This document shows, in pieces, positions 48,294 to 59,748 of a stretch of 64,000 nucleotides of DNA. Numbering within the stretch: the first letter of the stretch is position 1; every line of letters starts with the position of its first letter. Source of the stretch: Vigna angularis (lineage: Eukaryota; Streptophyta; Magnoliopsida; Fabales; Fabaceae); contig NC_068976.1 of NCBI RefSeq assembly GCF_016808095.1, positions 13,611,001-13,675,000 on the forward strand. The letters run 5' to 3'. The notes beneath the pieces were generated by a model, which worked only from the letters and a program-made list of their open reading frames with translations, did no database searches and was not told the origin of the DNA. The position numbers and the translations under genes are program-made.

Positions 48294-49330
48294 CTATAGG
48301 GCATCATCACTAAACAACTCGTAGTCTGCATCAATAGTGGGAGAAGCATTTTGAGGAGAAACATCACAACTCTCCTTTGTGCTCATACAAAGATGAGAAG
48401 GTTGAGGGAGATTCCTAGGCTGGCTTGAGGAGGAGGCTAATTCTGCTCGCACATCTGCTAACAATTGTTCCCGCATATCAGAGTACTCCTTCAATTGTGC
48501 TCTCATATCACCGTACTCTTTCTTCATCTCGCTGATCTCCTCCCTCATTTCCTCCCTCATGTCCTGTATAATTTCTTCTCTTATACCCTTGAGGACCTCA
48601 TCACTGACATGGCTTTACTATGATGACTTGTTGGAGGACCGAAGAATTGACGGATGCCAATAAATTTACCAACACCTTGAACACGTCCATAATGCTCTGG
48701 ACGACCAATGGCAACTGCCAATATGTCCTCACGGCCCTCGGGAGTGAATGTACCTTGTGTGCTCTGCTCGACCAACTCATCCTATAACCAAATATTTAAA
48801 GTTAAGTTAATCACATATGGGAGATCATATGTTGTTATTATATGGACTTACAATGCGCCTAGCTATGCTCGCGGTTTCCTCATATGTGTACTCCCCAGAT
48901 GGTCTCTGACGAGCTCTCTTCCATGTAACATGGCATGGAAGACGAGTTATGGTACTCGTATCAGAGGCCCCAATAGGATTAGAGGCAGATGCTTCTTTTA
49001 TCATCTTCAGCTCCAATTTCTCATAACCCTCACGAGACAATTTATGAGGGTGAACATTTTTCTTTGTGATCTCTTGTGCAGCTCTCCTCTTAGCCTAGTG
49101 TATAGATAATTAATTATGTTAGCAATATGTTAACATAAATAGTTAAACTATGATATAAAATGAATTTACCTGAAAGGCAAGATCTAATCGCTTCAACTTA
49201 AAGGCTTGCCATGTTTGCTCATCAAGAAATTGATACTTTTCACAAGGGCTTTTATCAGTTTTGGAACCATAAATATAATGACTTGTAAGCATAGTCTTGA
49301 AATTCTTTCATCTTTTCCCGACATATGAAA
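48294..49330 (-). pseudogene. CACTA Transposase_24 protein
   Basis: Minus-strand blocks in order: CEKYQFLDEQTWQAFKLKRL (49240-49170), HKLSREGYEKLELKMIKEAS and LPCHVTWKRARQRPSGEYTY (49045-48860), QSTQGTFTPEGREDILAVAI with GRPEHYGRVQGVGKFIGIRQ (48765-48650), then a coiled-coil-like stretch of MREEMREEISEMKKEYGDMR type (48560-48430). These are the conserved pieces of plant Transposase_24 proteins and lie directly upstream of the protease blocks. Exon borders are only partly clear and at least one join is uncertain, so I treat it as a decayed transposon gene and not a host gene. Confidence 0.75.
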
Positions 49331-51080
49331 TCCATTTCGTCCTCAATAGATTAGTGTTTTGGACGAAGAACCTCGATAGGTTCTCTGTCAAGGATCAGCT
49401 ACATTGGATGAAGAAAACATAATCAAAATATTGATGAAAGGAGTATCAGCTACAAAGGATGGGAAGGAAAATCTACAGGTAAATACGTTAAAAAAACATA
49501 AATTTGAGAGAAAAGGAATAAAAATTTTGTGGGTGTATTTTTCTCTTGTTGCATGATGACGCATTGGCACTGAGCACCAATTACGGAAATTGGTCGATGA
49601 AAGAAGCAGTGAAACACAACACTAATGGACCACTGACGATGAGTACGAAATGAATGACAAAATGTACACCTTAGTGTTCTACTATATTTTAAGACCTGAT
49701 AGTACACCTCACTTCAAAACAAGTTTTCTGTTTGGAACTGGAGAATATACTCTTACAGTTTAATTTTTCTCTGTGATCCGATTATCAGGGCAAGCTAACA
49801 ATCTAAACTTTTAAGTATTAGTTTTAATTCTGAAAGTGAAATTGCATTGGTTTTAAATCTGATTTGATGTTTAATTATGAGCTAGTAGCAAGTGCATATC
49901 ACATAAGCCATGAAATGCTTCAGCATAGCTTGGTTGCAATTGTGAAAACCTCAGCATAATTCATTTTAAGCAGTTTTTCGAGCTGCACTCTCTTTGTTTG
50001 AGTCATTTTCTGGTTTTTAATCTTGTTTAGCATTAGTTCATTGCTGAAGTTCTTGTCAATCTGTTCTAGAGTCATTGCAAACCTTTCCTTCACATTCCAA
50101 ATTGTAGAACTAGCTTGTTTAAATGCTTATTACTAAGTATATTGGTCAGAAACGAATTTAAGCTATGTGATTTGATCAAACAAGGAAAAGGCAAAGCTGA
50201 AAAAAGAACTGCACATGTGATTTGGAGAAAAAGCCTATAAACTGTTGAAATCTGACATTTTGGCTGTAACAAGTGTAATTAAACTTGCTTGGATGGTTTT
50301 TATGATCTAAATGTGCGTAGAATTGAATTTATGCAAAATAGTTATTGCACTAAATCATGATAGCCTATTTTGGCCCTCTAAGTGCCAATTTATTTGTTGA
50401 AATTGGTGCTGTCAAATGTTGTTTTCTGGTGCTGTTTTGGAATCTGATTTAGGCTACTTAAGTTTCATTTTTTGCTACAAAAGTTTGCAGCTACTTATAG
50501 TTTCATTTTTTGCTTAAATTCATTGTTTCAAAGGCCTCTTAAGTCATGTGATTTAGGCTAAAAGAGACTAAATTCTAAGCATTTTCATAACAGTAAAGAA
50601 ATTAGCCATAGCATTTCCCAATTCCTCATATTCCAAGGAATTGAAAAACTATGAAGAATAGCCTTCACAACAGTAAAGAAAATAGTCATAGCATTTTCCA
50701 ATTATCCCAAAGTGCTTGTCCTTCCCTTGCCATGTGTAAGGAATGGTTGAAGCACCCTTCCAAATCAAGAGAGGCTATGTTCATTCCATGGCTTTCTTAA
50801 ATTTGGTACGCTCTTTTCTGTTTCTTAAATAGCATTCTTTATATGGCTTTCTTGATCTTCTTAGTAAAGACCAAATGCAATGTATGTTTCTTGTCACTTC
50901 TTAGGTAAGCATTCCTTATACTCTCAATATCATTTATACATATATTAGTTGAAGGCTACACATTTTAGTATTGACAGCAATCTTATGAGAAGGATGACAT
51001 TCTGTTTTTCAAAGTGATGTTATGAATATGATGGGTAGTGCTGAGTAAAATATCAGTGTGATACCTTATTCTTTGAACAG
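49331..51080. other. CACTA element interior without recognised genes
   Basis: About 1.7 kb between the transposase start and the captured fragments. Short open frames near 49388-49707 and 50090-50272 resemble nothing I know. Confidence 0.45.
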
Positions 51081-51235
51081 ATTCTAGAACTTGCTCAAAT
51101 GGAGAAAAAAAAGTTGTTGTTTCGATAATCATTGCCATTGTAGCCGGTGCTATAATGCTTAGTGCTATTTATATCTGGACTCATTTGGTGGAAGTGGAAA
51201 GACTTTTTCAGAAGGAAACCGCGAAAGAAAGAAGG
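51081..51235 (+). pseudogene. Possible receptor-kinase transmembrane exon fragment
   Basis: After an acceptor-like TTTGAACAG one frame reads EKKKVVVSIIIAIVAGAIML followed by SAIYIW and a basic, charged stretch. A lysine-rich start, a single hydrophobic helix and a basic end resemble the juxtamembrane exon of S-domain receptor kinases. No extracellular or kinase domain is present. It sits just upstream of the cellulose-synthase-like fragment, so it may be another captured piece. Confidence 0.3.
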
Positions 51236-51599
51236 TGAAGTATTATACATTGAAAGATGAATTCTACGAAATATCCATAGGGGAGTAACACTTTAGTAAT
51301 TCCCTAACAAAATATACTTAATAACCCACATATTAATGGTTAAGATGGGATGCTAGCATTCTGCTGAAACCAGATGCAACAAAAGGTTGCTTATAGTAAC
51401 TCCTAAAATTTTAGCTTCTTTGCTTTTAACAAAGCCTTCCATAATGAACTGTCATAATGCTAACTCTCCCAATAGAGGCCAAGAATGGATTTATATTTCA
51501 AAGTGAAAACACAATGATGCTCAATAGGAATCTGAAAAAGATGATTCTGAAGAAAATGGCTGGCTTAGAATTCAACAATAAAATGTACATGTGCTTGGA

Positions 51600-52144
51600 A
51601 AATGTGAATGGAAGTGGAAATCTAGAAGTTTCCTAATTAAGTTTCCTGAACTTCCACGAGTAGATTTGTTTGTGGCAACAACAGACCCTGTTCTTGAACC
51701 ACCCATCATCACAGCCAACACTGTGTTGTCTCTTCTAGCACACTATTATCCCACCAACAAACTTGCTTGCTATGTTTCTGATGATGGTTGTTCCCCTCTT
51801 ACCTTCTATGCTCTTGTCGAAGCCTCCAAATTCGCTCAGTTTTGGACAAAATTCAACTGAGAGCACCCTTCAGCTACTTCTCCAGCGCTGCCACCATCGA
51901 TAGTGAACACTCGCCAGAATTCAAGCAAGAATGGTCACGAATGAAGGTAACTATACAATATTGTTATTCCTCTTCAATCAATGAATGATGTCACTTCCAT
52001 ATCCTACTGTAACTGCAGGATATGTATGACAATCTTATCCTCAAAATTCAAGATGTCACAAAGAAACAAATTCCACTACAACTTGATGGAGAATTCGCAG
52101 TTTTCTCTAATACAGAACGAAGAAACCATCCAACCATAATTAAG
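51600..52144 (+). pseudogene. Cellulose-synthase-like (Csl) gene fragment, two exons
   Basis: Exon A (about 51600-51946) encodes [20 protein letters not shown] and [20 protein letters not shown] with [20 protein letters not shown]. These are the first conserved block of plant cellulose-synthase-like glycosyltransferases, including the substrate-binding D of SDDG. A frame change near 51840-51860 leads to LRAPFSYFS and EFKQEWSRMK. Exon B (52019-52144, between CTGCAG and GTAAAT) encodes DMYDNLILKIQDVTKKQIPL with QLDGEFAVFSNTE and NHPTIIK. The pattern is closest to CslB/CslH/CslG-type proteins as I recall them. Transmembrane and later catalytic motifs are missing. It lies inside the CACTA-type element with its intron retained, so it was copied as genomic DNA. 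Confidence 0.75.
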
Positions 52145-53194
52145 GTAAATAACACATAGTAGTAAAACATATTCATGCATCTAACCAGATGGGATACATA
52201 TGCTTTAAAATTCTCATGATACATGCTATAAAATATATAATTATAACTCTACAAATCCAAATAGCTAAACATACATGGTAGACTTTACTGAAATAAAAAA
52301 AATGATTTTCTATTATATACTAATAAGAATAATATTTTAATATATATCGTTGCTTTCTAGAAATCATTCATATATATCTAGAAAATGTGAATGGAAGTGG
52401 ATTTATATATCTGTAATCATGTTTACAGGGTAATCAAGGAAAGCAATACGCACAGAAGAATCCAATCACTAAACATCAAACAATTTTAATTAGCCACAAT
52501 TTTCAAATTAAAAGGAAAAAAATAAATCTAGGCAGCAGATGCAATAAACATATTTTCTCAAGAAAAAGTATAATTAATTAACCATAACATTAAAGCAGCA
52601 ATAACATAAAAAATACCTCTCTGAGTTGTAAGAGTTGTTCCCTGGTAGCACACGCTCACGACCACCTTCTAACCGTGAATTGAAACGGCAAAAAGAAACT
52701 AAAATACAAAATGTTTGCCTCAGACCCTCAAGAGAACTTGTTTAATCGATGCAAAATCGTGAAGGAACCAAGGAACCCTAGAATGGACCGATTGATCGGT
52801 GGAAAAGGATTATAATTGTTAGAATGAGATTATAATCGGTGGAAGATGAGGAAGTGCGGGAGAAACCCTAACCTAAAAGTAAGGAAGATACTCTATGATA
52901 GTGAAGGATGAGCTCTCGAGCCACTGAAAGTGAGGAAGACGACGCTGAGAAATGCTCTCCGATGTGCGAAAGAGAAAAAGACGACGCTGAGAAATGCTGC
53001 TTTACCCAAATGCGAACAACTTCAAACGCGAAAAAGAAGATGAGAAACGCACAGTGAATGAGAAACACGGGCAACTTCAAACGGGAACAAGAGTTTTACC
53101 CAACCACCTCAACACGACTGAACGGACAACAATGGTAATCGAAATGAAGTTTTGCACAAAAAAGAAAGTATTGCGGGAAAAACAAACTGAAAAT
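52145..53194. other. Right part of the CACTA-type element
   Basis: About 1 kb with no recognised gene. Around 52910-53060 the block GAGAAATGCT, with neighbours CTGAGAAATGCTCTCC and CTGAGAAATGCTGCTTT, is duplicated. Confidence 0.4.
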
Positions 53195-53360
53195 GTAAAA
53201 TAATTTATACCTGATATAATATTTAACCGATATAAATCAATAATTTATACCTCCTCTAATATTAACAGCTATAAAAAACTTTTTATATCTCTTTTTATTG
53301 TAACCGTGTAAAAAAGTTTCTTATATTTACAAAATTGTGATTGTGCAACTTTCTATAGTC

Positions 53361-53682
53361 TGGTTTTCTTATATTATAAAAAGATTATTATTATAATTAT
53401 GATAATTATTGAATAAAAAATATTATTATCTTGTAAAAGTATTTTTATTAAAATTACTTTATTAATGTTATAGATTATATATTAAGAAGGAACTTGCATG
53501 GAAATCGGTTTCCGGAATTTTTGAAAAGGAAGCAAAGAGTTTCAGTTACATAACTGAACTGAAAAGGGTATACTATCGATTTTCTTTTTCGGTTTATTCA
53601 ACTCATTCAAGCATTTCCATCACACACCAATCTTAAGAAGGTCCAGTTTCAAGAATTAATCAGATAGCTCGATCGCGCGAGC
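53361..53682 (+). promoter_or_regulatory. Upstream region of the FTSH gene
   Basis: About 320 bases between the transposon edge and the start codon. It is AT-rich at first and becomes mixed near CATTTCCATCACACACCAATC. No clear TATA box or operator stands out. Confidence 0.4.
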
Positions 53683-56600
53683 ATGGCTTTGAGGCTTTTC
53701 ATATCGCAGGCAAGTTGATTCTTACTCCTCAATCCAATACGTCCTTGGTCAATCTCCGATACGGAGATTGCATCCGTATCGATTTCAGCCTATTGCGTTA
53801 TATGGTAATTTGTGTGTATGGAGCTTTTTGTTCTGTGACTTACGAATGAATATCCTGTGGAGGCTTCAAGTATCGGGTTTGCAGAGCTGATCTTTAACTT
53901 ATTAGTGTTCGTCTTATAGTGTTTTTATTAGTCGTCGAGCTTTTGATAATTTGCTCGTGATTCTACTTTCAAACCCTTCCATTTACACCAGGGAAATATG
54001 AGAACTTGAACTTGTGTTCATTATACATTTTGTGTGCATTATTGATTATGTTGCTAGTTTTTCCACAAAACTAGTTGGCATATGTGGTTTATATATCTTG
54101 GATTTATTTAATGATTTAGCTACTTTCATAATTTATTTTTACAGGTTGCAAGACGACAATCTAAATTTGGACAGATTCAAAGTGTGTTTGCCAGAAGCTA
54201 TTTTTCTGTCAATAAGTTTGGACATCGTCGAGGTATAGATCCCTTCCTCCTAGACCATGCATTATTCTTATAGTTAACTTCTAGTTATTTGCTTATATAA
54301 GTTAAAAGTTTTGCTTTTCTTAATATAGCTTAATTTTATTCCCTAATTATGTAGGTTATAGACTTTTGGGTGCCCAAGGGAGATTTCAGTCTCGCTACCT
54401 TGGCAGTATATCTCGTCGAGTACGTGATGCAGTTGAAGCCACTAAAGTTGCTCATCTCAAAGAGCTTTACCGTCAGAATGATCCTGAGGCTGTGATTAGA
54501 GAATTTGAAAGCCAACCATCTTTGCATAATACCTCAGCTCTTTCCGAATACGTGAAAGCAGTGGTGCAAGTTGATAGGCTTGACGAAACTGAATTAATGA
54601 AGACATTTAAGAGAGGTGCTTATGTGGGTTGAACTGCTCATGTTTGTTTGCTTGATGTTATAATTCTAAGTGTAAGTTTAACTCTCATATTATATAAAAT
54701 TAAGAAAGTACTACACTATATAAAAATGAAGATCTAATAATCTATTATTTTAAAGTTTTGAGTAAAGAATTGTGTCAAGTTGGTATCTTATTAGTATTGT
54801 TTCTCTTTAATCAGCTTCGTCCTTTACAGACCTAACATTTGATTCCCCTGTATTTGTTAATACTTGCTGATTGACCTTTTAATTTTATTCATTATTCAAT
54901 TATATAAGGTCTTTGCCAAGCAGACAACCATATGTGCTTTTTGTGGTTCTGCTTTCTTTCAGGGTACTACATTGTTTCGTAGGGGTGTGGAAGTGGTCAA
55001 ATTTTGTCTGCTAGAATTCACTGACCAAGCAGTTGTTTTCCTGACTTCAAATTTTGATCAAACAAAAGGTGTTGCTATTTTGATTATAAAGTTGGGTTAT
55101 CCACTAATCATGAAACGGAAGTGTATCATATTACTGTCTCGTTAGAAATGGACGATCAACTATTAGTCAGACAAAATCAAGCAAGTTACTTGTGATTGAA
55201 CGGTCATGAAGTCGGATTGAATGGTCATACAACAAGAATTATTCTTAATACTGAAAAACTTAATATAAAATATGATTACTATTAGGCCGTCATTAATTAA
55301 GGGTCCATAACGAAATGTATAAACATAGGTTGCATTTGATGTATCATTAATGTTTAAGCTATCAAATTTTTATTGATTTTGGCATCACGATACCTTCTGC
55401 AAGTAACCTTCAAGTGTTAGGGACGAACCGTAACGTAAAGATGAATAATTGGACTTAACATTCTGATCCCTTCGCAACCTATAAAGACTGTTGACCTCGA
55501 TCCCTACACCTGAAAGAAAATATTCTTTTTCCAGGTTGTCCATTAAGTAAAAAGTACCAGGGCAAGGATTTTTCTTTTCCATTTCTTTTAGAACTCTTCA
55601 TTTATAGACTGCTAGGATTTGATGTTAAAGACACAAGCATTCTGTATAGTCTCCCCTCCCCCCTTCACAGACACATGCACACCTTTTTTAAGTTGTACTT
55701 TGATATCTTATCTCATTTATCCGAGATTCTTGAATGAGAAGCGTATTGATATAAGTATTAATATACTTATATGTTTTTCTCAAGTCAGCAAATAGTGTAT
55801 GCTCTGTGCTTGTTAGAAATATTAGATAATATCTCTTATATTTCTAACGTGCCATTTGTCTGGTTGTACTGTCAGACAATAATCTTTTCCAGAGATTAAA
55901 AGGTTCAATTAATGTCTTGTAGCATTAATCAGATTGATAAAGAATCTAATTTTTCTCCGTGATTAAATTTAGAATCCGGAATGTTTTGCATCTTTTGGCC
56001 TTTGATGCAGTCCTTAAGCAAGTATGATTTTATACGACTAAAATTGTGCAAGACAGAAAATATATTCAGCTGACAAAAATTGGCACTTGAACTAATACTT
56101 GTCTAAAGTGATATTGATCATACTGCATCAGTCTTTGGATATTTTTTTCTCTAGCATATTTTTTAGACCATAAATTATAACCAGAGGTGATATGAGATTC
56201 CAGGCATGTCCAAATCGGTAGCGAGTGAGGAAGAAACTGCAGCTGGACTTTCTGCTTTAAGAAATTTAGGAAACTCAACAAAAGAAAATATTTTTGGAAC
56301 TTCTAGGAATCCAATCCATACGGTGGCTAGAGAAGGTGGGAATATAAAAGTTCAGTTATGGCGTACGTTCAGAGCCTTTTTGTATTCCTTTCTCGTGATT
56401 TGTGGTGTAGAAGCACTCTATGAAGATAGAGGAATTAGTAAAGGTATTTCCTAGTCAGTATTGTTTTTTCATATTGTTTTTTTAATCTGATCTTAGAAGA
56501 CATGTTCTCTGGTTTGTTTTTCCCTATTAGGACTTGGTATACATGAAGCAGTGAAACCCATCATGGAAACAAGCACAAAATTTAGTGATGTAAAAGGTGT

Positions 56601-57684
56601 TGATGAGGCAAAGGCTGAGCTGGAAGAAATTGTTCATTACCTTCGAGATCCTAAGGTAGCTTTTTTGACATAAATTCATGCTTCCTGTTGCATACATTTC
56701 AGGCATTGTGCAACCATGCTTGAACACTTGAACTGGTATTGTGTATGTAGATATAATATAATATAATTAATATAATTTCTAACAATTTAACTTATATTCA
56801 TCATTACATGTCCTGGCCTAGTTTATTTTTCTTGATCACCTCATGTGATTATTGATTTAGGGCCATGTAAAGTAATCTAGCTCCTAGTCTGTGAACAGGT
56901 CATTCATTTCAAGTAAAAAAATTAGGGAAACTTTTGACTAAATTGGATCTCTTTCTTTGGATAATAATGTCTGAAATTCAAATAACACGGATATAATACT
57001 AACTGCTAAAATTATGATTGTTATAGTAGTGTACAACTTACATAAAGCTGTTTTTGGGTGTATACTCTTTGAGATATACTTGTACTCATTTTGTATGTAT
57101 ATACACATGCATCAGCTGTGAATACACTCACTGATTTTGGGTGTATACATCTTTGAGATATATTTCCTTGTCATATTTATTATTGTGATTTGTTTCCCTT
57201 GTGACAGAAGTTTACTCGTCTTGGTGGTAAGCTTCCAAAAGGAGTTTTGCTTGTTGGTCCACCTGGTACTGGAAAAACGATGTTGGCTAGAGCAATTGCT
57301 GGTGAGGCTGGGGTTCCGTTCTTTTGTAGCAGTGCAAGTGAATTTGATGAGTTATATATTGGTGTTGGTGCGCGAAGGGTGAGGGATCTTTTTTCTGCAG
57401 CAAGGAAGATAGCACCTTGTATAGTATTCATTGATGAGATTGATGCTATGGGAGGTAAGCGAAATCCACTTGACTCAAATACCACGAGGATGACATTAAA
57501 TCAGTTATTGGTTGAGCTAGATGGATTCAAGCATAATGAGGGCATAATTGTGATTGGGGCAACTAATTTTCCGGAATCATTGGATGATGCATTGGTGAGA
57601 CCTGGGCGGTTTGACCGCAATGTTGATGTTCCCTATCCGGATGTAAGAGGAAGACAGCAGATTTTGGAATCACACATGTCAAAG
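53683..57684 (+). CDS. FTSH4-like mitochondrial AAA protease, first six exons
   Basis: Exons 53683-53709, 54145-54232, 54355-54615, 56204-56443, 56531-56655 and 57208-57684 join in frame to 406 residues. The Arg-rich, acid-poor start [19 protein letters not shown] fits a mitochondrial presequence. A transmembrane helix lies at about 179-197, then the AAA domain: Walker A GPPGTGKT (264-271), pore loop YIGVG (297-301), Walker [10 protein letters not shown] (318-326), and RPGRFDR (378-384). Order and motifs match the i-AAA proteases of the mitochondrial inner membrane, closest to Arabidopsis FTSH4, which degrades damaged membrane proteins. The pore loop differs from the usual FVGVG. The first intron uses a GC donor (CAG/GCAAGT). 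The rest of the AAA domain and the zinc-protease domain (HEXXH) are not in the window: the next intron exceeds 6 kb of nested retroelements, or the gene is truncated. Confidence 0.88.
54616..56203 (+). other. Large third intron of the FTSH gene
   Basis: 1.6 kb, donor GTGCTT and acceptor GATTCCAG. I see no gene in it. A short open frame at 54864-55145 is probably chance. Confidence 0.65.
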
Positions 57685-57737
57685 GTATGGTTTTATCTCT
57701 TGCAAAAAGCATCATAGAACAATTTGAAAAGCACTGT

Positions 57738-59748
57738 TATTTGCGTTTTATTTTAATTAAGGAAACGTAGCTTTTGTTATGGTTTGATATATTGTTTGAT
57801 ATTGGAAGATATTGTTGATGTTGTTTTTAACAATATACTTATCATATTTATGTTTGGTTGTCGTGCATGCTTATATTATTTTTTATTATAAATATATTAT
57901 CTTATGTGTGTTTTAGATAGAAGGAAAACTAATTTTATATCTAATTTTACTATGTTCAATATGGTATTAGAGTCTAAAGCTTTTGATGGTCATATTTGAA
58001 TTTTGAATTCATTGAAAGAGGATTTTCTTGATTCTTGTCATAGAATACTTATTCTTATCATTGAGATTTTTGTGGCGAATGTTTATCGACTCATCAATCT
58101 GCTAGACTGTGGCATCTTCATTTATGTCTTATTTTCGTGTTTTTCTTTGATTTTCTTTGTTTATGTTACGGGAGGAATCAAATTCAGAAACGAGCATATT
58201 ATTTTCTAGATAGGATCGTATCATTTAGGCAGCGACCAACTGCACTAAAGTCGCATCTTTCTCCTCTTTTAGGATCTATGCTTGTTGCCTTGATTGGAAA
58301 ACCTTGATTTTTTAGGGTTTTCCTCTTTACGTGGCTTATTCGGTTGCTTCTTCTGATAGCACAACCAATTTGCTCTTTTCAATGAATTTTCTCAAATGGT
58401 ATAAAGATCGCCAGAACTTTAGTTCCATCACTTTTGTTGCACGCATAGGTATATCTTTTGTTAACCTAACTCAACCTTCTTCTCTTGAACCTTGGGTTCT
58501 CAATTCAGGTGCTACAGATCACATTACTAGTAACAAATCTTTGTTTTCTTCTTTATCCTCTCCGAGTAATTTACTTACGGTTACAATGGCTTATGGCTCT
58601 AGGGTCTTATCTCATGGTGTTGGTATTGTTAATCTTTTTCCATCTTTAACCATTGATGTTTTTTATGTTTCTAGGTTTCCTTTTAACTTATTATTCGTTA
58701 GTCATATAACTCATTATTTTATTGTGTTATTTTATTTACCAAAAATTTTGTTTGTTTACAAGATCAGAGTTCGGGACAGATAATTGTCACCAGATGTGAG
58801 TCACGTCGCCTTTATCATCTCCGTCTACTACAGTTAATATTTTTGTTGTTTGTGATCCTCTAGTTGTGCCTACCGTCAGATTATCCTCTTCCACTTTAGG
58901 TTTATAGTCGAAGACATCGTTCTCAACAACCACCGAGTGACTCACTTCAAGTGTCAACTATTTTGTCTCCTTCGGCTCCGACAATTAAGAGATATGGATT
59001 GAAAGACATTCCACGTCCCAACCATAAATCAATGGGTGCACATCCAAATCAACCATTTCCTATCAAGACTAGGAAAACAATGATTTGACAATCGACCAAG
59101 AGACAATTATCCTACCCCTTCAATCCTACATAAGGTCATATATTAACCTCTGTACAGTATATTGGCACCGAATGGCACTTAAGCCATAGGGATGAAAGTC
59201 ATTACTGATACAATGGATCGACAAAAGAAAGATCGGTCGTTACTCAAAGTGAACAGTCACTTAAGTGTTGAATGTGTCTATTTGATAGTATATGTTGATG
59301 ATATTGATTTTATAGGTAGTGACCACCATGGCATCTCCTAGATAAAACAACACCTTTGTCACCATTTTCAAACCAAAGATCTTGGAAAACTTAGATACTT
59401 CTTGAGTATTGATGTAGCACAATCTAACGATGGTATTGTTATATTTGAAAAGAAGTATGCATTGGATATTTTGGAGAAAAGTAGGTTGATGAATTCAAAA
59501 CATGTTGACACACTCGTGGATCCTAATACTAGACTCTTACCAAATCACGGAAAGGCTGTTTCAAATCTTTAACAGTATAGATTGGTTGGAAAATTAAATT
59601 ACCTTATAATTACTCAACCTGACACTTTCTTTGTAGTCAGTGTGGTGAGTCAATTTCTCAGTTCCCCATGTGAAGATCATTGGAATGCATTCATCCGTAT
59701 CTTAAAGTGCATTAAAGGATCTCCTAGAAAAAGTTTGTTATATGGTTC
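57738..59748 (+). mobile_element. Copia retrotransposon fragment, plus strand
   Basis: TGGTATTAGAGTC at 57962-57974 matches the initiator-tRNA primer-binding site, and the preceding bases end in CA, as an LTR should. The LTR would be about 57738-57958. Protein remnants follow in plus orientation and end abruptly near 59748, after the reverse transcriptase. No 3' LTR is visible. Confidence 0.65.
58331..59748 (+). pseudogene. Copia gag-pol remnants, plus strand
   Basis: Protease-like PWVLNSGATDHITSN appears at about 58489-58535 with asparagine in place of the catalytic aspartate. Reverse-transcriptase pieces YLIVYVDDIDFIGSD (59280-59325), FQTKDLGKLRYFLSIDVA and SVVSQFLSSPCEDHWNAFIR (59640-59700) follow. 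Integrase is missing and several stops and frame changes separate the blocks. Confidence 0.8.

Larger units (their letters stand above)
45812..53360 (-). mobile_element. CACTA-type element with Transposase_24, Ulp1-like protease and captured host DNA
   Basis: The left part (45830-46120) and right part (53195-53340) repeat a TTTTTATACCT motif in inverse orientation, as expected of subterminal repeats. Between them the minus strand encodes a Transposase_24 protein followed by a Ulp1-like peptidase, the gene order of plant CACTA elements. The plus strand carries a cellulose-synthase-like fragment. The exact termini are unclear: ACTAGTACAAAAATGG on the left and the inverse of ACTATAGAAAGTTGCACA on the right are only candidates, and I found no target duplication. 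Confidence 0.55.

Noticed and set aside
54014..54238. 74-residue frame overlapping FTSH exon 2
   Set aside because: It reads exon 2 in the wrong frame; the exon frame giving [10 protein letters not shown] continues correctly into exon 3.
57180..57485. 101-residue frame antisense to the FTSH AAA exon
   Set aside because: It is a shadow of the strongly conserved Walker A/B exon on the plus strand.
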